Origin: Myxococcus qinghaiensis
GTDB taxonomy: Bacteria > Myxococcota > Myxococcia > Myxococcales > Myxococcaceae
Assembly (NCBI RefSeq): GCF_024198215.1
Contig: NZ_JAKCFA010000023.1
Span: 1-64,000 of the forward strand
Length of the DNA stretch: 64,000 nt
Reading direction: 5' to 3'
Of this stretch, positions 26,451 to 36,960 are shown one piece after another (position 1 is the first letter of the stretch; every line of letters starts with the position of its first letter). The position numbers and the translations under genes were made by a program. The notes beneath the pieces were generated by a model. That model did no database searches. It worked only from the letters and a program-made list of their open reading frames with translations, and had not been told where the DNA came from.

Positions 26451-29261
26451 GTGACGGAAACGATTCGGGGAAGGCGACGCGGAGGACTCGGCCCGCGCGC
26501 GTGCATGGCGGTGTGGCTGCTGGTGCTGCTCGCGCCGGTGCGCCCCGCTCATGCGCAGTCACCGTCGGATGCGGGGAGCCCGGACGCGGGCGTGGCCGAG
26601 GAGGTGGGCCTGGCGCGCACGGATGCGGGCTGGGCCGTCGAGGTCGCCACGCCGGACGGTGGCGTGGCCGAGCCCGTCTTCCTCCCTCCCGCGCTGACGC
26701 TGGACTCCCCCGCGCCCTATCCGCCCAGGCTCGCCTCGGAGCGCGTGTCGGGTGTCGTCCGCCTGGAGCTGCTGGTCGACGAAGCGGGCGAGGTGGAGTC
26801 CGCCACGCTGGTGCAGGGCGTCCACCCGCTGTTGAACGAGGCCGCGCTGCACGCCGCGCCGTCGCTGCGCTTCACGCCGGCCACCGTGGATGGGACGCCG
26901 GTGCCGGTGCGTCTGGCCTTCGAGTACCGCTTCGAGGCGCCCGTCGTCGCCGAGGACGCGCGCCCCGAGGGCCCCGTCACCCTGCGCGGCCTGGTGCGCA
27001 CCAAGGGCAACCGACGTCCCGTCGTCGGCGCCACGCTGGTGTCGGAGAGCGCGCCGGATTCGCCGGTGCAGACGGACACGGAAGGCCGCTTCGAGGCGCG
27101 CTGGCCCTCGGGAGGACACCGCGTCCGCGTGTCGGCGCCCGGCCACAAGCCCGGCCTCTTCCGCGAGGCGCTCCGGGAGCAGGAGGCGCTGGAGGTGGTG
27201 TACGGGCTGGAGCCGCTCGTCATCAACCCGTACGAGACGGTGGTGCGAGGAGACCGCGAGCGCACCGAGGTCAGCCGCGTCACGCTGCACGACGCGGAGC
27301 TGCGCGAGGTGCCCGGCACCATGGGCGACCCGTTCCGCGTCATCATGCTGCTGCCCGGCGTGGGCAGCATGTTGTCCGGCGTCGCGTACCCGGTGGTGCG
27401 AGGCAGCCAGCCCGCGGCCACCGGCTACTTCCTGGACGGCATCCGCGTCCCCATCCTCTTCCACCTGTTCCTCGGTCCGGCCGTCATCCACCCGGACTTC
27501 ATCGACTCCATCGACTTCTTCCCGGGCTCACCGCCGCCGCGCTACGGGCGCTTGTTGGGCGGCGCGATTGAAGGCCGGCTCAGCAGGCCCAGAGATGACC
27601 GCGTCCACGGCAGCGCGTACGCGGACCTCATCAACGCGGGCTTCTTCCTGGAGACGCCGTTCGTCTCCACCGGCACCAACGTCAGCGTCGCGGGGCGCTA
27701 CTCCTATACGCCGTGGCTCATCGCGCTCGCGGCCAACAAGCTCCAGGACCCGCCGTCGCCGGGCCGCACCAACCCGAAGGTCATCCTCGACTTCTGGGAC
27801 TACCAGCTCCGCGTGGAGCAGGACGTGGGCCAGGGCAAGCTGCGGCTGTTCGCCTTCGGCTCGTCGGACACGTTCGGCTCCGAGGCGCAGGACGAGTTCG
27901 GCGACACCGCGCTGCAGTCCATCATCTTCCACCGCGTGGACCTGCGGCACCGCCACCCGCTGGCCGGCGGCGAGCTGGAAATCGGCGCGACGTGGGGACT
28001 GGACCGCTTCGCCGTCACCAGCAGCAATCCGCCGAGCGACGCGACGTCCGTCTTCATCGACCAGGGCACCTGGGCCGCGCGCCTGAACTACACCGCGCCG
28101 TTGGACCCGAAAGTCACGCTGCGCCTGGGCGGCGACGTGGACCACAAGCGCGCCATCGTCGACTTCTACGAGCTGAACCCGGACGAAGAGACGGCCGAGT
28201 TCGCCCCGGTGGCGCTGGCCACCTTCCTGGGCGCGTGGGCGGAGCTGGTGTGGCAGCCCACGCCCAAGTGGTCCGTGGTGCCGGGCCTGCGCGTGGACAA
28301 CTACCACCTGTCCCCGGGCATCGACCGCACCGCGCTGGAGCCGCGCCTCACGCTGCGCCACCAGCTCACCGACTCGCTCGTCCTCAAGGGCTCCGCGGGC
28401 CTGTTCCACCAGCCGCCCACGTCGCTCATCAGCCTGCCGGTGGTGGACGTGGGCAGCTTGATATTGGGACTCCAGGAGGGCGCGCAGTTCTCGCTCGGCG
28501 CCGAGTGGAAGGCCATGCAGGGCCTGGAGCTGGGCATGGACGTCTACGTCAACCCGCTGGTGCGGACCATTGAGCTGACGCCCTTCTCCGACGAGGGACT
28601 GGTGGATGACCCGGACCCGTTTCCCACCCCGGACCAGGACCCGGGCATCCCGGACCGCGACGACATCAACTTCCCCGACTTCACCAGCCAGGGCCTGGCG
28701 TACGGCCTGGAGCTGCTCATCCGCCACCCGCTGGGCGACAACTGGTTCGGCTGGCTCTCGTACACGTTGCAGCGCAGCGTCCGGCGCACGCGCTTCTACC
28801 GGTACGATTTGGAGGGCAACGTGCTGGGCGAGGCGCAGGCGGACCTGCCCTTCGCCTTCGACCAGTCGCACGTACTCAACCTGGTGCTCAGCTACAAGTT
28901 CTCCAACAGCGTCACCCTGGGCGGCGTGCTGCACTTCAACACCGGCCGCCCCGAGTACGGGACGCTGGGCACGCAGACGCACCGCGCGGGCCGCGACAGC
29001 TCCGGCCGGCCGTCATGGGTGAAGGTGGACCGGGACTCCGTGGACCGGCTGCCGCCGTTCTTCCGCTTCGACGTGCGCCTGTCCAAGTCGTGGGTGTATG
29101 AGACCTTCAGCCTGGAGGCGTACCTGGACATGCTCAATGTCACCATCAGTCAGGAGACGGTGAGCTTCGAGTACGACGGAGGGAGCGGCCGACCGCTGTC
29201 CAAGGAGGCCGTGGGGCTGCCCATCGTCCTGCCCATCCTGGGCGCGAAGGGGCGATACTGA
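26451..29261 (+). CDS. TonB-dependent receptor with N-terminal TonB_C and regulatory domains
   Basis: A 936-residue outer-membrane receptor starting at GTG. The signal peptide ends in PVRPAHAQ. A TonB C-terminal-like domain follows at about 80-165 (YPPRLASERVSGVVRLELLV, then LRFTPATVDGTPVPV). Next is a carboxypeptidase-regulatory-like beta-sandwich at about 180-260 (RPVVGATLVSES, TDTEGRFEARWPSGG), a plug domain near 265-390, and a 22-strand-type barrel to the end. Placing a TonB energy-transducer domain on the receptor itself is unusual outside myxobacteria. The ligand is unknown. Two histidine kinases follow. Confidence 0.88.
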   Translation: MTETIRGRRRGGLGPRACMAVWLLVLLAPVRPAHAQSPSDAGSPDAGVAEEVGLARTDAGWAVEVATPDGGVAEPVFLPPALTLDSPAPYPPRLASERVSGVVRLELLVDEAGEVESATLVQGVHPLLNEAALHAAPSLRFTPATVDGTPVPVRLAFEYRFEAPVVAEDARPEGPVTLRGLVRTKGNRRPVVGATLVSESAPDSPVQTDTEGRFEARWPSGGHRVRVSAPGHKPGLFREALREQEALEVVYGLEPLVINPYETVVRGDRERTEVSRVTLHDAELREVPGTMGDPFRVIMLLPGVGSMLSGVAYPVVRGSQPAATGYFLDGIRVPILFHLFLGPAVIHPDFIDSIDFFPGSPPPRYGRLLGGAIEGRLSRPRDDRVHGSAYADLINAGFFLETPFVSTGTNVSVAGRYSYTPWLIALAANKLQDPPSPGRTNPKVILDFWDYQLRVEQDVGQGKLRLFAFGSSDTFGSEAQDEFGDTALQSIIFHRVDLRHRHPLAGGELEIGATWGLDRFAVTSSNPPSDATSVFIDQGTWAARLNYTAPLDPKVTLRLGGDVDHKRAIVDFYELNPDEETAEFAPVALATFLGAWAELVWQPTPKWSVVPGLRVDNYHLSPGIDRTALEPRLTLRHQLTDSLVLKGSAGLFHQPPTSLISLPVVDVGSLILGLQEGAQFSLGAEWKAMQGLELGMDVYVNPLVRTIELTPFSDEGLVDDPDPFPTPDQDPGIPDRDDINFPDFTSQGLAYGLELLIRHPLGDNWFGWLSYTLQRSVRRTRFYRYDLEGNVLGEAQADLPFAFDQSHVLNLVLSYKFSNSVTLGGVLHFNTGRPEYGTLGTQTHRAGRDSSGRPSWVKVDRDSVDRLPPFFRFDVRLSKSWVYETFSLEAYLDMLNVTISQETVSFEYDGGSGRPLSKEAVGLPIVLPILGAKGRY

Positions 29262-29444
29262 ACCCGGGGAGTGATGGATAGCGCACGCTTGCCGCCTCTC
29301 CCCGTGGGCGACCCCGACAAGCCGACCGTCGGCACGGTTTGATTCCTGGGCAAGGAGTGTTGTCGGGAGCCGGCCTCGCCCCTGGGCCGGATGGACACTC
29401 CCAGGCTTCGAAGGTGGACCGCCCGACCTCCAGGTGAAGACTCC

Positions 29445-31235
29445 ATGTTCCACGAAGGGATAGCGACGATGGCGGAATGGTTGCGATGGCGGGGAACTCC
29501 AGGGACGCAGGGGAGCTCCAGCGCCACGCTCTCTCCGGACGCCCCTTCGGACAACCCCGTCCCCGCGGGCGTCGAGGCCCCGGGCGTGCTGCTGGTGGAC
29601 GACAACCCCGCCAACCTGGTGTCGCTGGAGGCCATCCTCGAGCCGCTGGGCGTGCGGCTGGCGAAGGCTTCGTCGGGAGAACAGGCGCTGCGCTTCCTCC
29701 TTCGCGAGGACTACGCCGTCATCCTGCTGGACGTGCGGATGACGGGCATGAACGGCTTCGAGACGGCCTCCCTCATCAAGCAGCGCGAGCGCACGCGCAA
29801 TGTCCCCATCATCTTCCTCACCGCGTACGGGCGCGACGACTCGGAGCTCGTCACGGGCTACTCCACCGGCGCGGTGGACTTCCTGCAGAAGCCCTTCCCG
29901 CCGGAAGTGCTGCGCTCGAAGGTGAATGTCTTCGTGGAGCTGTTCCGCGCGCAGCACCAGGTGCGCGCGCAGGCGGAGCTGTTGCGCCAGAAGGAGGCGG
30001 AGGCGCGCGAGCTGGCGCACCGCGCCGCGGGCCACATCGACCGGCTGCGCGACTTCACCGCGCGGCTGTCGGAGGCCAGCACGGTGGCGGAGGTGTGCCG
30101 CGCGCTCTTCGAGCAGGGCCTGGTGGCCGCGGGCGCGAAGGCGGGCGCGGTGAACCTCCTGAACGACGAAGGGGACGCGCTCGAAATCGTGGACGCGGTG
30201 GGCTACCCCGAGCAGGTGCTGGCGAAGTGGCGCCGGATTCCGTTGTCCAACCCGGTGCCGCTCACGGAGGCGGTGCGCGAGCAGCGGCCCATCTGGCTGG
30301 GCTCGCTGGAGGACTGGCAAGGGCGCTACCCGCACCTGAACGCGTACGGCATCCACGAGTCCGCCATCGCCCTGCCGCTGCTGGTGAAGGGGCGGGCGCT
30401 GGGGGCCATCAGCCTGTCCTTCGCGCGGGCGCGGCTCTTCACGGAGATGGACCGGGCGTTCTTCTCCGCGCTGGCGCACGCGTGCGCGCAGGCGCTGGAG
30501 CAGGTGCGCCTCATCACCGAGGAGCGCCGCGTGCACGAGGAGCTGCGGCGGCGCTCGGAGTTCGAGCAGCAGCTGGTGGGCATCGTCTCGCACGACTTGC
30601 GCAACCCCCTGGCGGCCATCTCCATGTCGGTGGGGCTCCTGGAGAAGAAGGGCGAGCTGTCCGACACGCAGCGGCGCACGGTGCAGCGCATCGGTCAGGC
30701 CAGCGAGCGCGCGGCGCGGATGATTCGAGACCTCCTGGACTTCACCAAGGCGCGGCTGGGCGGCGGCATCGCCCTGCACCGCCAGACGACGGACCTGCGC
30801 GAGGTGGTGACGCAGGTGCTGGACGAGGTGCAGGGCGCCCATCCCGGGCGGCACGTGCAGGTGGACGTGGCGCCGGACGTGCGAGGGGAGTGGGACCCGG
30901 ACCGCATCGCCCAGGTGCTGACGAACCTGCTCTCCAACGCGCTGGCCTACAGCCCGCCGGACGCGCCGGTGCGGCTGCGCACCTTCGGAGAAGCCGGCCA
31001 CGCGCTCGTCAGCATCTACAACGGAGGGGACCCCATTCCCCACGAGCTCCTGTCGCGCCTGTTCGAGCCGATGACGCGGGGCATGCTGAAGGAGGGCCAG
31101 TCCAGCCGCAGCATCGGCCTGGGCCTCTACATCGTCCGGGACATCGTCCGCGGCCATGGCGGCAGCGTGGACGTGGTGTCCTCCGTGGAGGATGGCACCA
31201 CCTTCACGGTGCGCCTGCCCCGACTCCAGGACTGA
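29445..31235 (+). CDS. REC-GAF hybrid histidine kinase
   Basis: The 596-residue protein starts at the ATG preceded by AGGTGAAG. A receiver at about 45-165 carries the phospho-acceptor Asp96 in VILLDVRM, with LQKPF supplying the Lys. A coiled coil leads to a GAF domain at about 200-360. The dimerisation helix carries His383 in SHDLRNPL, followed by the ATPase domain (NLLSNALAYS, GLGLYIVRDIV). No membrane segment is present. The receiver-first order suggests the kinase is switched by another kinase. It is close in sequence to the kinase encoded downstream and to the one at 15712-18159. Confidence 0.92.
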   Translation: MFHEGIATMAEWLRWRGTPGTQGSSSATLSPDAPSDNPVPAGVEAPGVLLVDDNPANLVSLEAILEPLGVRLAKASSGEQALRFLLREDYAVILLDVRMTGMNGFETASLIKQRERTRNVPIIFLTAYGRDDSELVTGYSTGAVDFLQKPFPPEVLRSKVNVFVELFRAQHQVRAQAELLRQKEAEARELAHRAAGHIDRLRDFTARLSEASTVAEVCRALFEQGLVAAGAKAGAVNLLNDEGDALEIVDAVGYPEQVLAKWRRIPLSNPVPLTEAVREQRPIWLGSLEDWQGRYPHLNAYGIHESAIALPLLVKGRALGAISLSFARARLFTEMDRAFFSALAHACAQALEQVRLITEERRVHEELRRRSEFEQQLVGIVSHDLRNPLAAISMSVGLLEKKGELSDTQRRTVQRIGQASERAARMIRDLLDFTKARLGGGIALHRQTTDLREVVTQVLDEVQGAHPGRHVQVDVAPDVRGEWDPDRIAQVLTNLLSNALAYSPPDAPVRLRTFGEAGHALVSIYNGGDPIPHELLSRLFEPMTRGMLKEGQSSRSIGLGLYIVRDIVRGHGGSVDVVSSVEDGTTFTVRLPRLQD

Positions 31236-31501
31236 AGTCCGGGAGCGGGGTGGGAGTCCCGCCTTCCTGCCCCGTGGGGCAGTGGCGGTTGTCACCCTGG
31301 GTGCACTTTGCTCCTGGGGACGGGTGGGGACGGGGGACGTGGCACACGCCACACAGTGCTTACGGGTGAGCACTGCGGGAATCGCTGTACCCGAGGACAC
31401 GTTCGCGACACCTCGGACATGGCACTCTCTACCAACGCGCGCTCCGCGCCCCAGTTCCCGCACGGGGGGCTGGCGGGGTGTTGGGCGCCGGGGGGAAGTC
31501 G

Positions 31502-33436
31502 ATGGTGAGCCTGTCGTCGTTGCCAGGGAATGCCCTGGCACGGTCGCTCCATGCCGCAAGTCCCGCACCGTGCATGCGCTTGGAGGCGCTGCGGGGACCG
31601 GCGGGCGAGGTGCTCGACTTCCAGTGGTCGTCGCTCAACGCGGCCGCGGAGCACTTCGTCCATGACTGGGGGGTGCCCGCCTGCGTCTCTCGCTGGGTGC
31701 AGCAAGGCGTGCGCGGCGTGGAGCTGGAGGCGTGCGTGCGCGTCTGGGCCACCGGCGTGCCCCTGTCCGCGACGCTGCGGCTGTCCCGCGACGGACTGGA
31801 GGCGTGCTTCCAGGTGGTGGGCGTCAAGGAGTCGGAGGGCCTGGCCCTGTGGCTGTTGGAGCCGTCGCCGGAGGACGCGGCGGGGCTGCGCGACACCTTG
31901 GAGCGGGAGCGCGAGGCGCGGCGGCGCGCGGAAGGCGCCTTGGAGGGCGCCAGGGACTTGCAGGCCCGCGAGGAGCTCTTGCGGCTGGCCCTGTCCAAGG
32001 CCCGCATGGTGGTGTGGGAGTGGACGGAGGCGCGGCGCGCGGTGACGTGGTCCCCGGACGCGGAGGCGTTCTTCGGACAGGCGCCCGCGTCGCTGGGCAC
32101 CTCGCTGCCGGCCTTCCTGTCCTGCGTGGTGGTGGAGGACCGGTCCAAGGTGGCGCGCGGAATCGAGCAGGCGCTGGCCGTGGACGGGGCCTATGCGCTG
32201 AAGTTCCGCTGTCGTCATCTGGACGGCACCACCCACTGGTACGAGGCGGTGGGGCAGAGCTTCCACGAGGGAGAGCGGCCGCACCGCATGGTGGGCGTGG
32301 TGGCGGACTGCACCGAGCGCGAGCAGGCGGAGGCCACGCTGCGGGAGGCGGAGGAGCGCTACCGGCTGGCCGCGCGCGCCACGCATGACGTGCTCTGGGA
32401 CTGTGATTTGGCCACGGGGCGGGTGCGCTGGGACGCGGGGCAGGAGGAGCTGTTCGGCTACGGACGCGATGCCTCGGACCATGACCTGGGCTGGTGGACG
32501 CAGAGGCTGCATCCGGACGAGCGCGAGTCGGTGTCCGCCAGCCTGCGCGACTTCACGGCGTCCACCCGGGCCGCGTGGCAGGCCGAGTACCGTTTCCTGC
32601 GCAACGACGGGAGCTGGGCGCACGTGCTGGACCGCGGCGTGCTGTCGCGTGACGCGGCGGGCCGGCCAGTGCGGATGATTGGCTCGATGATGGACATCAC
32701 CGAGCGCAAGCGCGCGCTGGAGCGGCTGGCGGAGGAGGCGGAGTTCCGCGAGCGCTTCATCGGGATTCTCGGCCACGATTTGCGCAACCCCCTCAACGCG
32801 ATAACGCTGTCCGCCCGGGCCTTGCGCCGCCGCGCCGCCATCAGCTCCACCCAGCAGCAGATGGCCCAGCGAATCGAAGCGTCCGCGGAGCGGATGGGGA
32901 CGATGATATCGGACATCCTGGACCTCACGCGGGCCCGGCTGTCCGGCGGCATCCCCTTGCAGGTGGCGCCCGCCAACCTCTCCACCGTGTGTCAGCAGGT
33001 GGTGGAGGAGCTGTCCGCCGTCCATCCGGACCGCTACATCGCCTTCGACGTGGACGGCCGCTGTGACGGGCTGTGGGACGCGGACCGGCTGGCCCAGGTG
33101 CTCAGCAACCTGGTGGGTAACGCGCTGGAGCACGGCGCCCAGGATGCCCCCGTGCTGCTGCGGTGTCTGGATTACGAGACGCGGCAGGTGGTGGAAGTGA
33201 CGAACCCTGGCGCGCCCATCCCCGCGCCGCAGCTGGCCACCCTGTTCGACCCGTTCCGTCAGGCCGGCGCCGCGCGCGAGAAGGGCCGACGCCGGGGTGG
33301 ACTGGGACTCGGGCTGTTCATCGTCCGGGAGATTGTCCACGCGCATGGTGGCAGCGTGGACGTGCGTTCCTCCGAGCTGGATGGGACGACGTTCACCGTG
33401 ACACTCCCTCGTGACGCGCGCCGCGCGCCGCGGTGA
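31502..33436 (+). CDS. PAS-domain sensor histidine kinase
   Basis: The 644-residue protein starts at the ATG preceded by GGGGGAA. A coiled coil near 135-165 is followed by two PAS domains (about 165-280 and 285-405, each ending in a PAC-like [12 protein letters not shown] or [11 protein letters not shown]). His425 lies in GHDLRNPL, then the ATPase domain with [10 protein letters not shown] and [13 protein letters not shown]. The N-terminal 130 residues look like a further degenerate PAS domain. It is cytoplasmic. It lies 266 bp after the REC-GAF kinase and is probably a paralogue from local duplication. Confidence 0.92.
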   Translation: MVSLSSLPGNALARSLHAASPAPCMRLEALRGPAGEVLDFQWSSLNAAAEHFVHDWGVPACVSRWVQQGVRGVELEACVRVWATGVPLSATLRLSRDGLEACFQVVGVKESEGLALWLLEPSPEDAAGLRDTLEREREARRRAEGALEGARDLQAREELLRLALSKARMVVWEWTEARRAVTWSPDAEAFFGQAPASLGTSLPAFLSCVVVEDRSKVARGIEQALAVDGAYALKFRCRHLDGTTHWYEAVGQSFHEGERPHRMVGVVADCTEREQAEATLREAEERYRLAARATHDVLWDCDLATGRVRWDAGQEELFGYGRDASDHDLGWWTQRLHPDERESVSASLRDFTASTRAAWQAEYRFLRNDGSWAHVLDRGVLSRDAAGRPVRMIGSMMDITERKRALERLAEEAEFRERFIGILGHDLRNPLNAITLSARALRRRAAISSTQQQMAQRIEASAERMGTMISDILDLTRARLSGGIPLQVAPANLSTVCQQVVEELSAVHPDRYIAFDVDGRCDGLWDADRLAQVLSNLVGNALEHGAQDAPVLLRCLDYETRQVVEVTNPGAPIPAPQLATLFDPFRQAGAAREKGRRRGGLGLGLFIVREIVHAHGGSVDVRSSELDGTTFTVTLPRDARRAPR

Positions 33437-33657
33437 TGTTTCAAGCGCGTCTCGCGCTGTGTCACCGCCAGTGAATCATCGTCAACCGTGAGTCGATACA
33501 CGGCTGAAACGTCAGCCGTTTATCGAAAGCCTTGTCGGACGCACGACCCCAACGGAAGAATTGCACGTGAGTACACCTGTCACCCTGGGCGCGAAGCACT
33601 ACCCGTTGTCATGGCCGCGAGAGACCGCGCGGTCACCCCCAACGCGGAGACAGTCAC

Positions 33658-34644
33658 ATGCGCCAGTGCTTCAGCCGTTTCGAGTCCCGTCCTTCCTTCC
33701 TTCGTGAATTGACCGCGTGGGGGTTGCCCGCGCTCCTGAGCATCACTATCGGATGCGGCCCGGCGGGGCTGGGTGAGGGCGAGCCGAGCGAGTCCCTGGG
33801 CACCCACGAAGACGGACTGGTGTCGATGAATGGCTTGTCGACGAACGGGCTGAGCACGAACGGCTTGTCGACGAATGGCCTGAGCACCAATGGCCTGTCG
33901 ACGAACGGGCTGAGCACGAACGGGTTGAGCACGAATGGGGTGTTCAATACATGGTTCACCGCCAATCCAGCCGAGGCGGAAATGCTGATGCGGTATGTCG
34001 CCCGCTGTGCATTGTCATCAAGCCAATCCCTGACGTACACCCATGGCGGAACGACGTACTCGTGGCCCGGCTCGCTGGGGCTGGCGCCGGGGTGGACGGG
34101 GAGCGCGTCGGGCTCGCAGCCGCAGCCGGCGACGGTGGCGGAGCAGCAGGTGGTGTCCGCGTGCCTGGCGGCGCACGCGAACAAGTTCGGCGTGCATGTG
34201 AACATCTCCGTGCAGGGCAAGGGCGCGACGAACGTGGCGATTCCCTCCACGACGGAGGAGCTGCAGCTCTTCAGCCAGAAGGAGGCGTGCTTCTTCGGCA
34301 ACCTCTTCAACAACGAGGGCCTCTTCGCGGCCAACGACACCAGCTACCTGGCCTATGACCAGAGCACGGTGCGCACCTGCGGCCTGTCGTCGTGGAGTGG
34401 CGACTCCGCGTGCGCGCCCGCGATTACGCACGTGGGCTCCTGCCTGGACTACTGCCAGCTGGATGCGTCGCGGACGTCGTACAAGAGCTGCACGTTCAAC
34501 GGGAAGGTGTACCGCCCCATCAACACCCGCATCCGTCCCCAGGACATCTACCGGTGCGGCGACGGCGTGTGCCAGCTTTCGGAGAAGTGCGGCACGGGTG
34601 TCACCGCCAACAGCTGCGCGGCGGACTGCGGCGCCTGCCAGTAG
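33658..34644 (+). CDS. Lipoprotein with seven NGLST repeats and Cys-rich C-terminus
   Basis: The 328-residue precursor has a lipobox-like signal (LLSITIGC). Seven consecutive NGLST pentapeptides follow at about residues 58-92. The middle domain contains paired cysteines (ACFFGNLF, CLDYCQLDASRTSYKSC), and the C-terminal segment CGDGVCQLSEKCGT to DCGACQ matches a cysteine-rich motif frequent in myxobacterial surface proteins. GGAGA lies 8 bases before the ATG. It is probably displayed on the outer membrane. Function is unknown; the repeat may be a flexible stalk. Confidence 0.8.
   Translation: MRQCFSRFESRPSFLRELTAWGLPALLSITIGCGPAGLGEGEPSESLGTHEDGLVSMNGLSTNGLSTNGLSTNGLSTNGLSTNGLSTNGLSTNGVFNTWFTANPAEAEMLMRYVARCALSSSQSLTYTHGGTTYSWPGSLGLAPGWTGSASGSQPQPATVAEQQVVSACLAAHANKFGVHVNISVQGKGATNVAIPSTTEELQLFSQKEACFFGNLFNNEGLFAANDTSYLAYDQSTVRTCGLSSWSGDSACAPAITHVGSCLDYCQLDASRTSYKSCTFNGKVYRPINTRIRPQDIYRCGDGVCQLSEKCGTGVTANSCAADCGACQ
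33829..33933 (+). repeat. 15-bp tandem repeat encoding NGLST x7
   Basis: Exactly 105 bases encode seven NGLST units. The codons vary (ggc/ggg/aat/aac, ttg/ctg, tcg/agc), so the repeat is being held at protein level rather than freshly duplicated. Confidence 0.95.
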
Positions 34645-34662
34645 AGCGAGCAGGCGGACTTC

Positions 34663-34692
34663 GGACCCGCGGCCCCCCCGCCGCGTGGGTCC
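34663..34692 (+). terminator. Terminator-like hairpin
   Basis: GGACCC-GCGGC, a C-run loop, then GCCGC-GTGGGTCC forms a strong stem with a 2-base bulge, 19 bases after the stop of the NGLST lipoprotein gene. No T tract follows, which is common in this GC range. Confidence 0.55.
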
Positions 34693-34886
34693 ATGAAGGG
34701 CCGACCGGAGGTCCTCCGGCGGCGATATGTCCGGAAGTCGCAGGCGTTCCCGCCCCGAAGCACCCTGGGGGCGGAGGTTCATTCCCGCCGCGACAACATG
34801 CCACACGACTTTTGCTCCCCGGGGCTGGTACCCCTGCAGTCCGTCGCGGTGCGCTCCTCGCATCCGCCCCCGTGGAGGTCGATTCG

Positions 34887-35747
34887 ATGAACGCCGTCTG
34901 GAAGCCCGCGTCCTGGGCCCTCGTGCCCGTCCTCCTGCTCGCGCAGGGCTGCGGTGACGACGAGAAGAAGAGCGACAAGACCTACACCGTCCGCTTCAGC
35001 CCCCAGGTGCGGCAGGAAGCCCTGATGTGTGGGACCACCTACCCGGATATCGGCACGTCGCGCGGCGTCATCGAGCTGCTCGACTTCAAGATGTACCTGC
35101 GTGAAGTCACGCTGGTGCGCGCCAATGGCGAGCGCCACCCGTTGACGCTGGCGCAGGATGGGACGTGGCAGCGGGACGCGATTGCGCTGCTGGACTTCGA
35201 GGACGGCACCGGGGCGTGCACCACGGGCAGCCCGGCCATGCACCGCGAGGTGGTGGGCACGGCGCCGGAGCACGACGACTACACGGGCCTGGAGTTCAAG
35301 GTCGGCCTGCCGCCGGAGCGCAACCACCTGGACGCGGAGGCCGAGCGCGCGCCGCTGAACGTGGCGCCCATGTGGTGGAGCTGGCAGGGCGGCTACAAGT
35401 TCGTGGCCCTGGACATCCGCTCCCAGGCGAACGAGAGCTTCTACTTCCACATGGGGGCCTCGGGGTGTCGGGGCTCGGTGCCGGACGGCTTCACCTGCAC
35501 GGCGGACAACCAGGCGACGATTACCCTGGCGGGCTTCGACCCGGAGGAGAACCAGGTCGTCCTGGACCTGGCGGGGCTGTACTCGGAGCTGGACGTGAAT
35601 CGCGTCCCGAACGGAACGACGGACATGATGCCGGGGTGCATGTCGGGCGCGAGCGACCCGGAGTGCCCGGTGCTCTTCTCGCAGTTCGGCCTGGCCGCGG
35701 ATGGCAGCCCCAAGGCGCTGCCGACGACGTTCTTCCGGGTCCGCTGA
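34887..35747 (+). CDS. mbnP: MbnP-like four-Cys copper protein (metallo-mystery pair)
   Basis: The 286-residue lipoprotein (LLLAQGCGDD) belongs to the MbnP family, whose naming model includes MXAN_0976. Spaced cysteines (MCGTTYPDI, ACTTGSP, GCRGSV, FTCTAD) give the four-Cys motif. WWSWQGGYKF carries tryptophans in the region where characterised MbnP is oxidised to kynurenine by its partner MbnH before binding copper. GGAGG lies 8 bases before the ATG. The partner di-haem gene follows after 43 bp, so they form an operon. In characterised members the protein is periplasmic and binds copper; that function is transferred here by homology. Confidence 0.9.
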   Translation: MNAVWKPASWALVPVLLLAQGCGDDEKKSDKTYTVRFSPQVRQEALMCGTTYPDIGTSRGVIELLDFKMYLREVTLVRANGERHPLTLAQDGTWQRDAIALLDFEDGTGACTTGSPAMHREVVGTAPEHDDYTGLEFKVGLPPERNHLDAEAERAPLNVAPMWWSWQGGYKFVALDIRSQANESFYFHMGASGCRGSVPDGFTCTADNQATITLAGFDPEENQVVLDLAGLYSELDVNRVPNGTTDMMPGCMSGASDPECPVLFSQFGLAADGSPKALPTTFFRVR

Positions 35748-35790
35748 GCGTGGGCCCTGTCGTCGGCCGAGTGACATGAGGAGTGCCAGG

Positions 35791-36936
35791 ATGTTCCACG
35801 CGTGGAAGGTGAGCGCCGTGTTGGGCGCGCTGATGCTGGTGGGGTGTGGCGGCGAGGAAGGCGCGCCGCCTCCCGTGCCCTATGCGTGGAAGCTGCCGGT
35901 GGGCTTTCCGGAGCCCTTCGTGCCGGCGGACAACCCCATGTCGGACGCGAAGGTGGAGCTGGGGCGCCACCTGTTCCACGACAAGCGGCTGTCGGGCAAC
36001 GGCACCATGGCGTGTGTGAGCTGCCACGAGCAGGCGCGGGCGTTCTCGGATGGCAAGCCGACGCCCCGGGGCTCCACGGGAGACCACGTCGCGCGCAACT
36101 CGCCGGGGCTGGCCAACGTGGCGTACCTGGCCACGTACACGTGGGCGAACCCGCTGCTGGAGACGCTGGAGTCGCAGGCGCTGGTGCCGCTGTTCAACGA
36201 GTTCCCCACGGAGATGGGCGTGACGCCCCGGCTGGAGGAGGTCTTCCAGCGGCTGCGGGACGACGCGAAGTACCAGGAGCTGTTCCGCGCGGCGTATCCC
36301 GGCAAGGCGGAGCTGGTGGACCGCGAGACGGTGGTGAAGGCGCTGGCGTCGTTCCAGCGCACGTTGTTGTCCGGCGGCTCGCCGTATGACCGCTATCTGC
36401 AGGGCGAGCGGGAGGCGCTGACGCCCGAGGCTCGGCGGGGCATGGAGCTGTTCTTCGGGGAGCGCGCGGAGTGCTACCACTGTCACAGTGGGCGGCACCT
36501 CTCGAACTCGTTCCGTTCGAAGGACTCGGTGCTGCCGAACATGCAGTTCTTCAACACGGGGCTGTATGACTTGGACGGGCGGGGCGCGTACCCGTTGGAC
36601 AACCCGGGCCTGTTCGAGTTCACCCAGCGGGTGGAGGACCAGGGCCGCTTCCGCGTGCCGCAGCTGCGCAACGTGGAGCTGACGGCGCCGTACATGCACG
36701 ACGGGAGCATCGCCACGCTGGAGGCGGTCCTCGACCACTACATGGCCGGTGGGCGCAACGTGACGGAGGGGCCGTTCGCGGGAGATGGCCGGGCGAACCC
36801 GAACAAGGATCCGCTGGTGCGGCCGTTCGAATTGACGGAGTCGGAGCGCGCGGACCTCATCGCGTTCCTGAAGAGCCTCACGGACGTGGAGTTCACGCGC
36901 GACGCGCGGTACTCGAATCCGTGGACGGAGCCCTAG
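35791..36936 (+). CDS. mbnH: MbnH-like di-haem cytochrome c peroxidase family protein
   Basis: The 381-residue protein has a lipoprotein signal (LGALMLVGC) and two c-type haem sites, CVSCH at 75-79 and CYHCH at 228-232, separated as in CcpA/MauG/MbnH enzymes. It is the MXAN_0977-type partner of MbnP. In the characterised pair the di-haem enzyme oxidises a specific MbnP tryptophan. An AGGAG site 8 bases upstream favours the ATG at 35791 over one five codons earlier. Convergent with the Sit immunity gene 24 bp downstream. Confidence 0.9.
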   Translation: MFHAWKVSAVLGALMLVGCGGEEGAPPPVPYAWKLPVGFPEPFVPADNPMSDAKVELGRHLFHDKRLSGNGTMACVSCHEQARAFSDGKPTPRGSTGDHVARNSPGLANVAYLATYTWANPLLETLESQALVPLFNEFPTEMGVTPRLEEVFQRLRDDAKYQELFRAAYPGKAELVDRETVVKALASFQRTLLSGGSPYDRYLQGEREALTPEARRGMELFFGERAECYHCHSGRHLSNSFRSKDSVLPNMQFFNTGLYDLDGRGAYPLDNPGLFEFTQRVEDQGRFRVPQLRNVELTAPYMHDGSIATLEAVLDHYMAGGRNVTEGPFAGDGRANPNKDPLVRPFELTESERADLIAFLKSLTDVEFTRDARYSNPWTEP

Positions 36937-36960
36937 GAAGCTCTCGCTCTGGCCCACCGG

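Noticed and set aside
29013-31568. 851-codon minus-strand ORF
   Set aside because: It is the antisense shadow of the REC-GAF histidine kinase in GC-rich DNA; its product is Arg/His/Gln-rich without domains.
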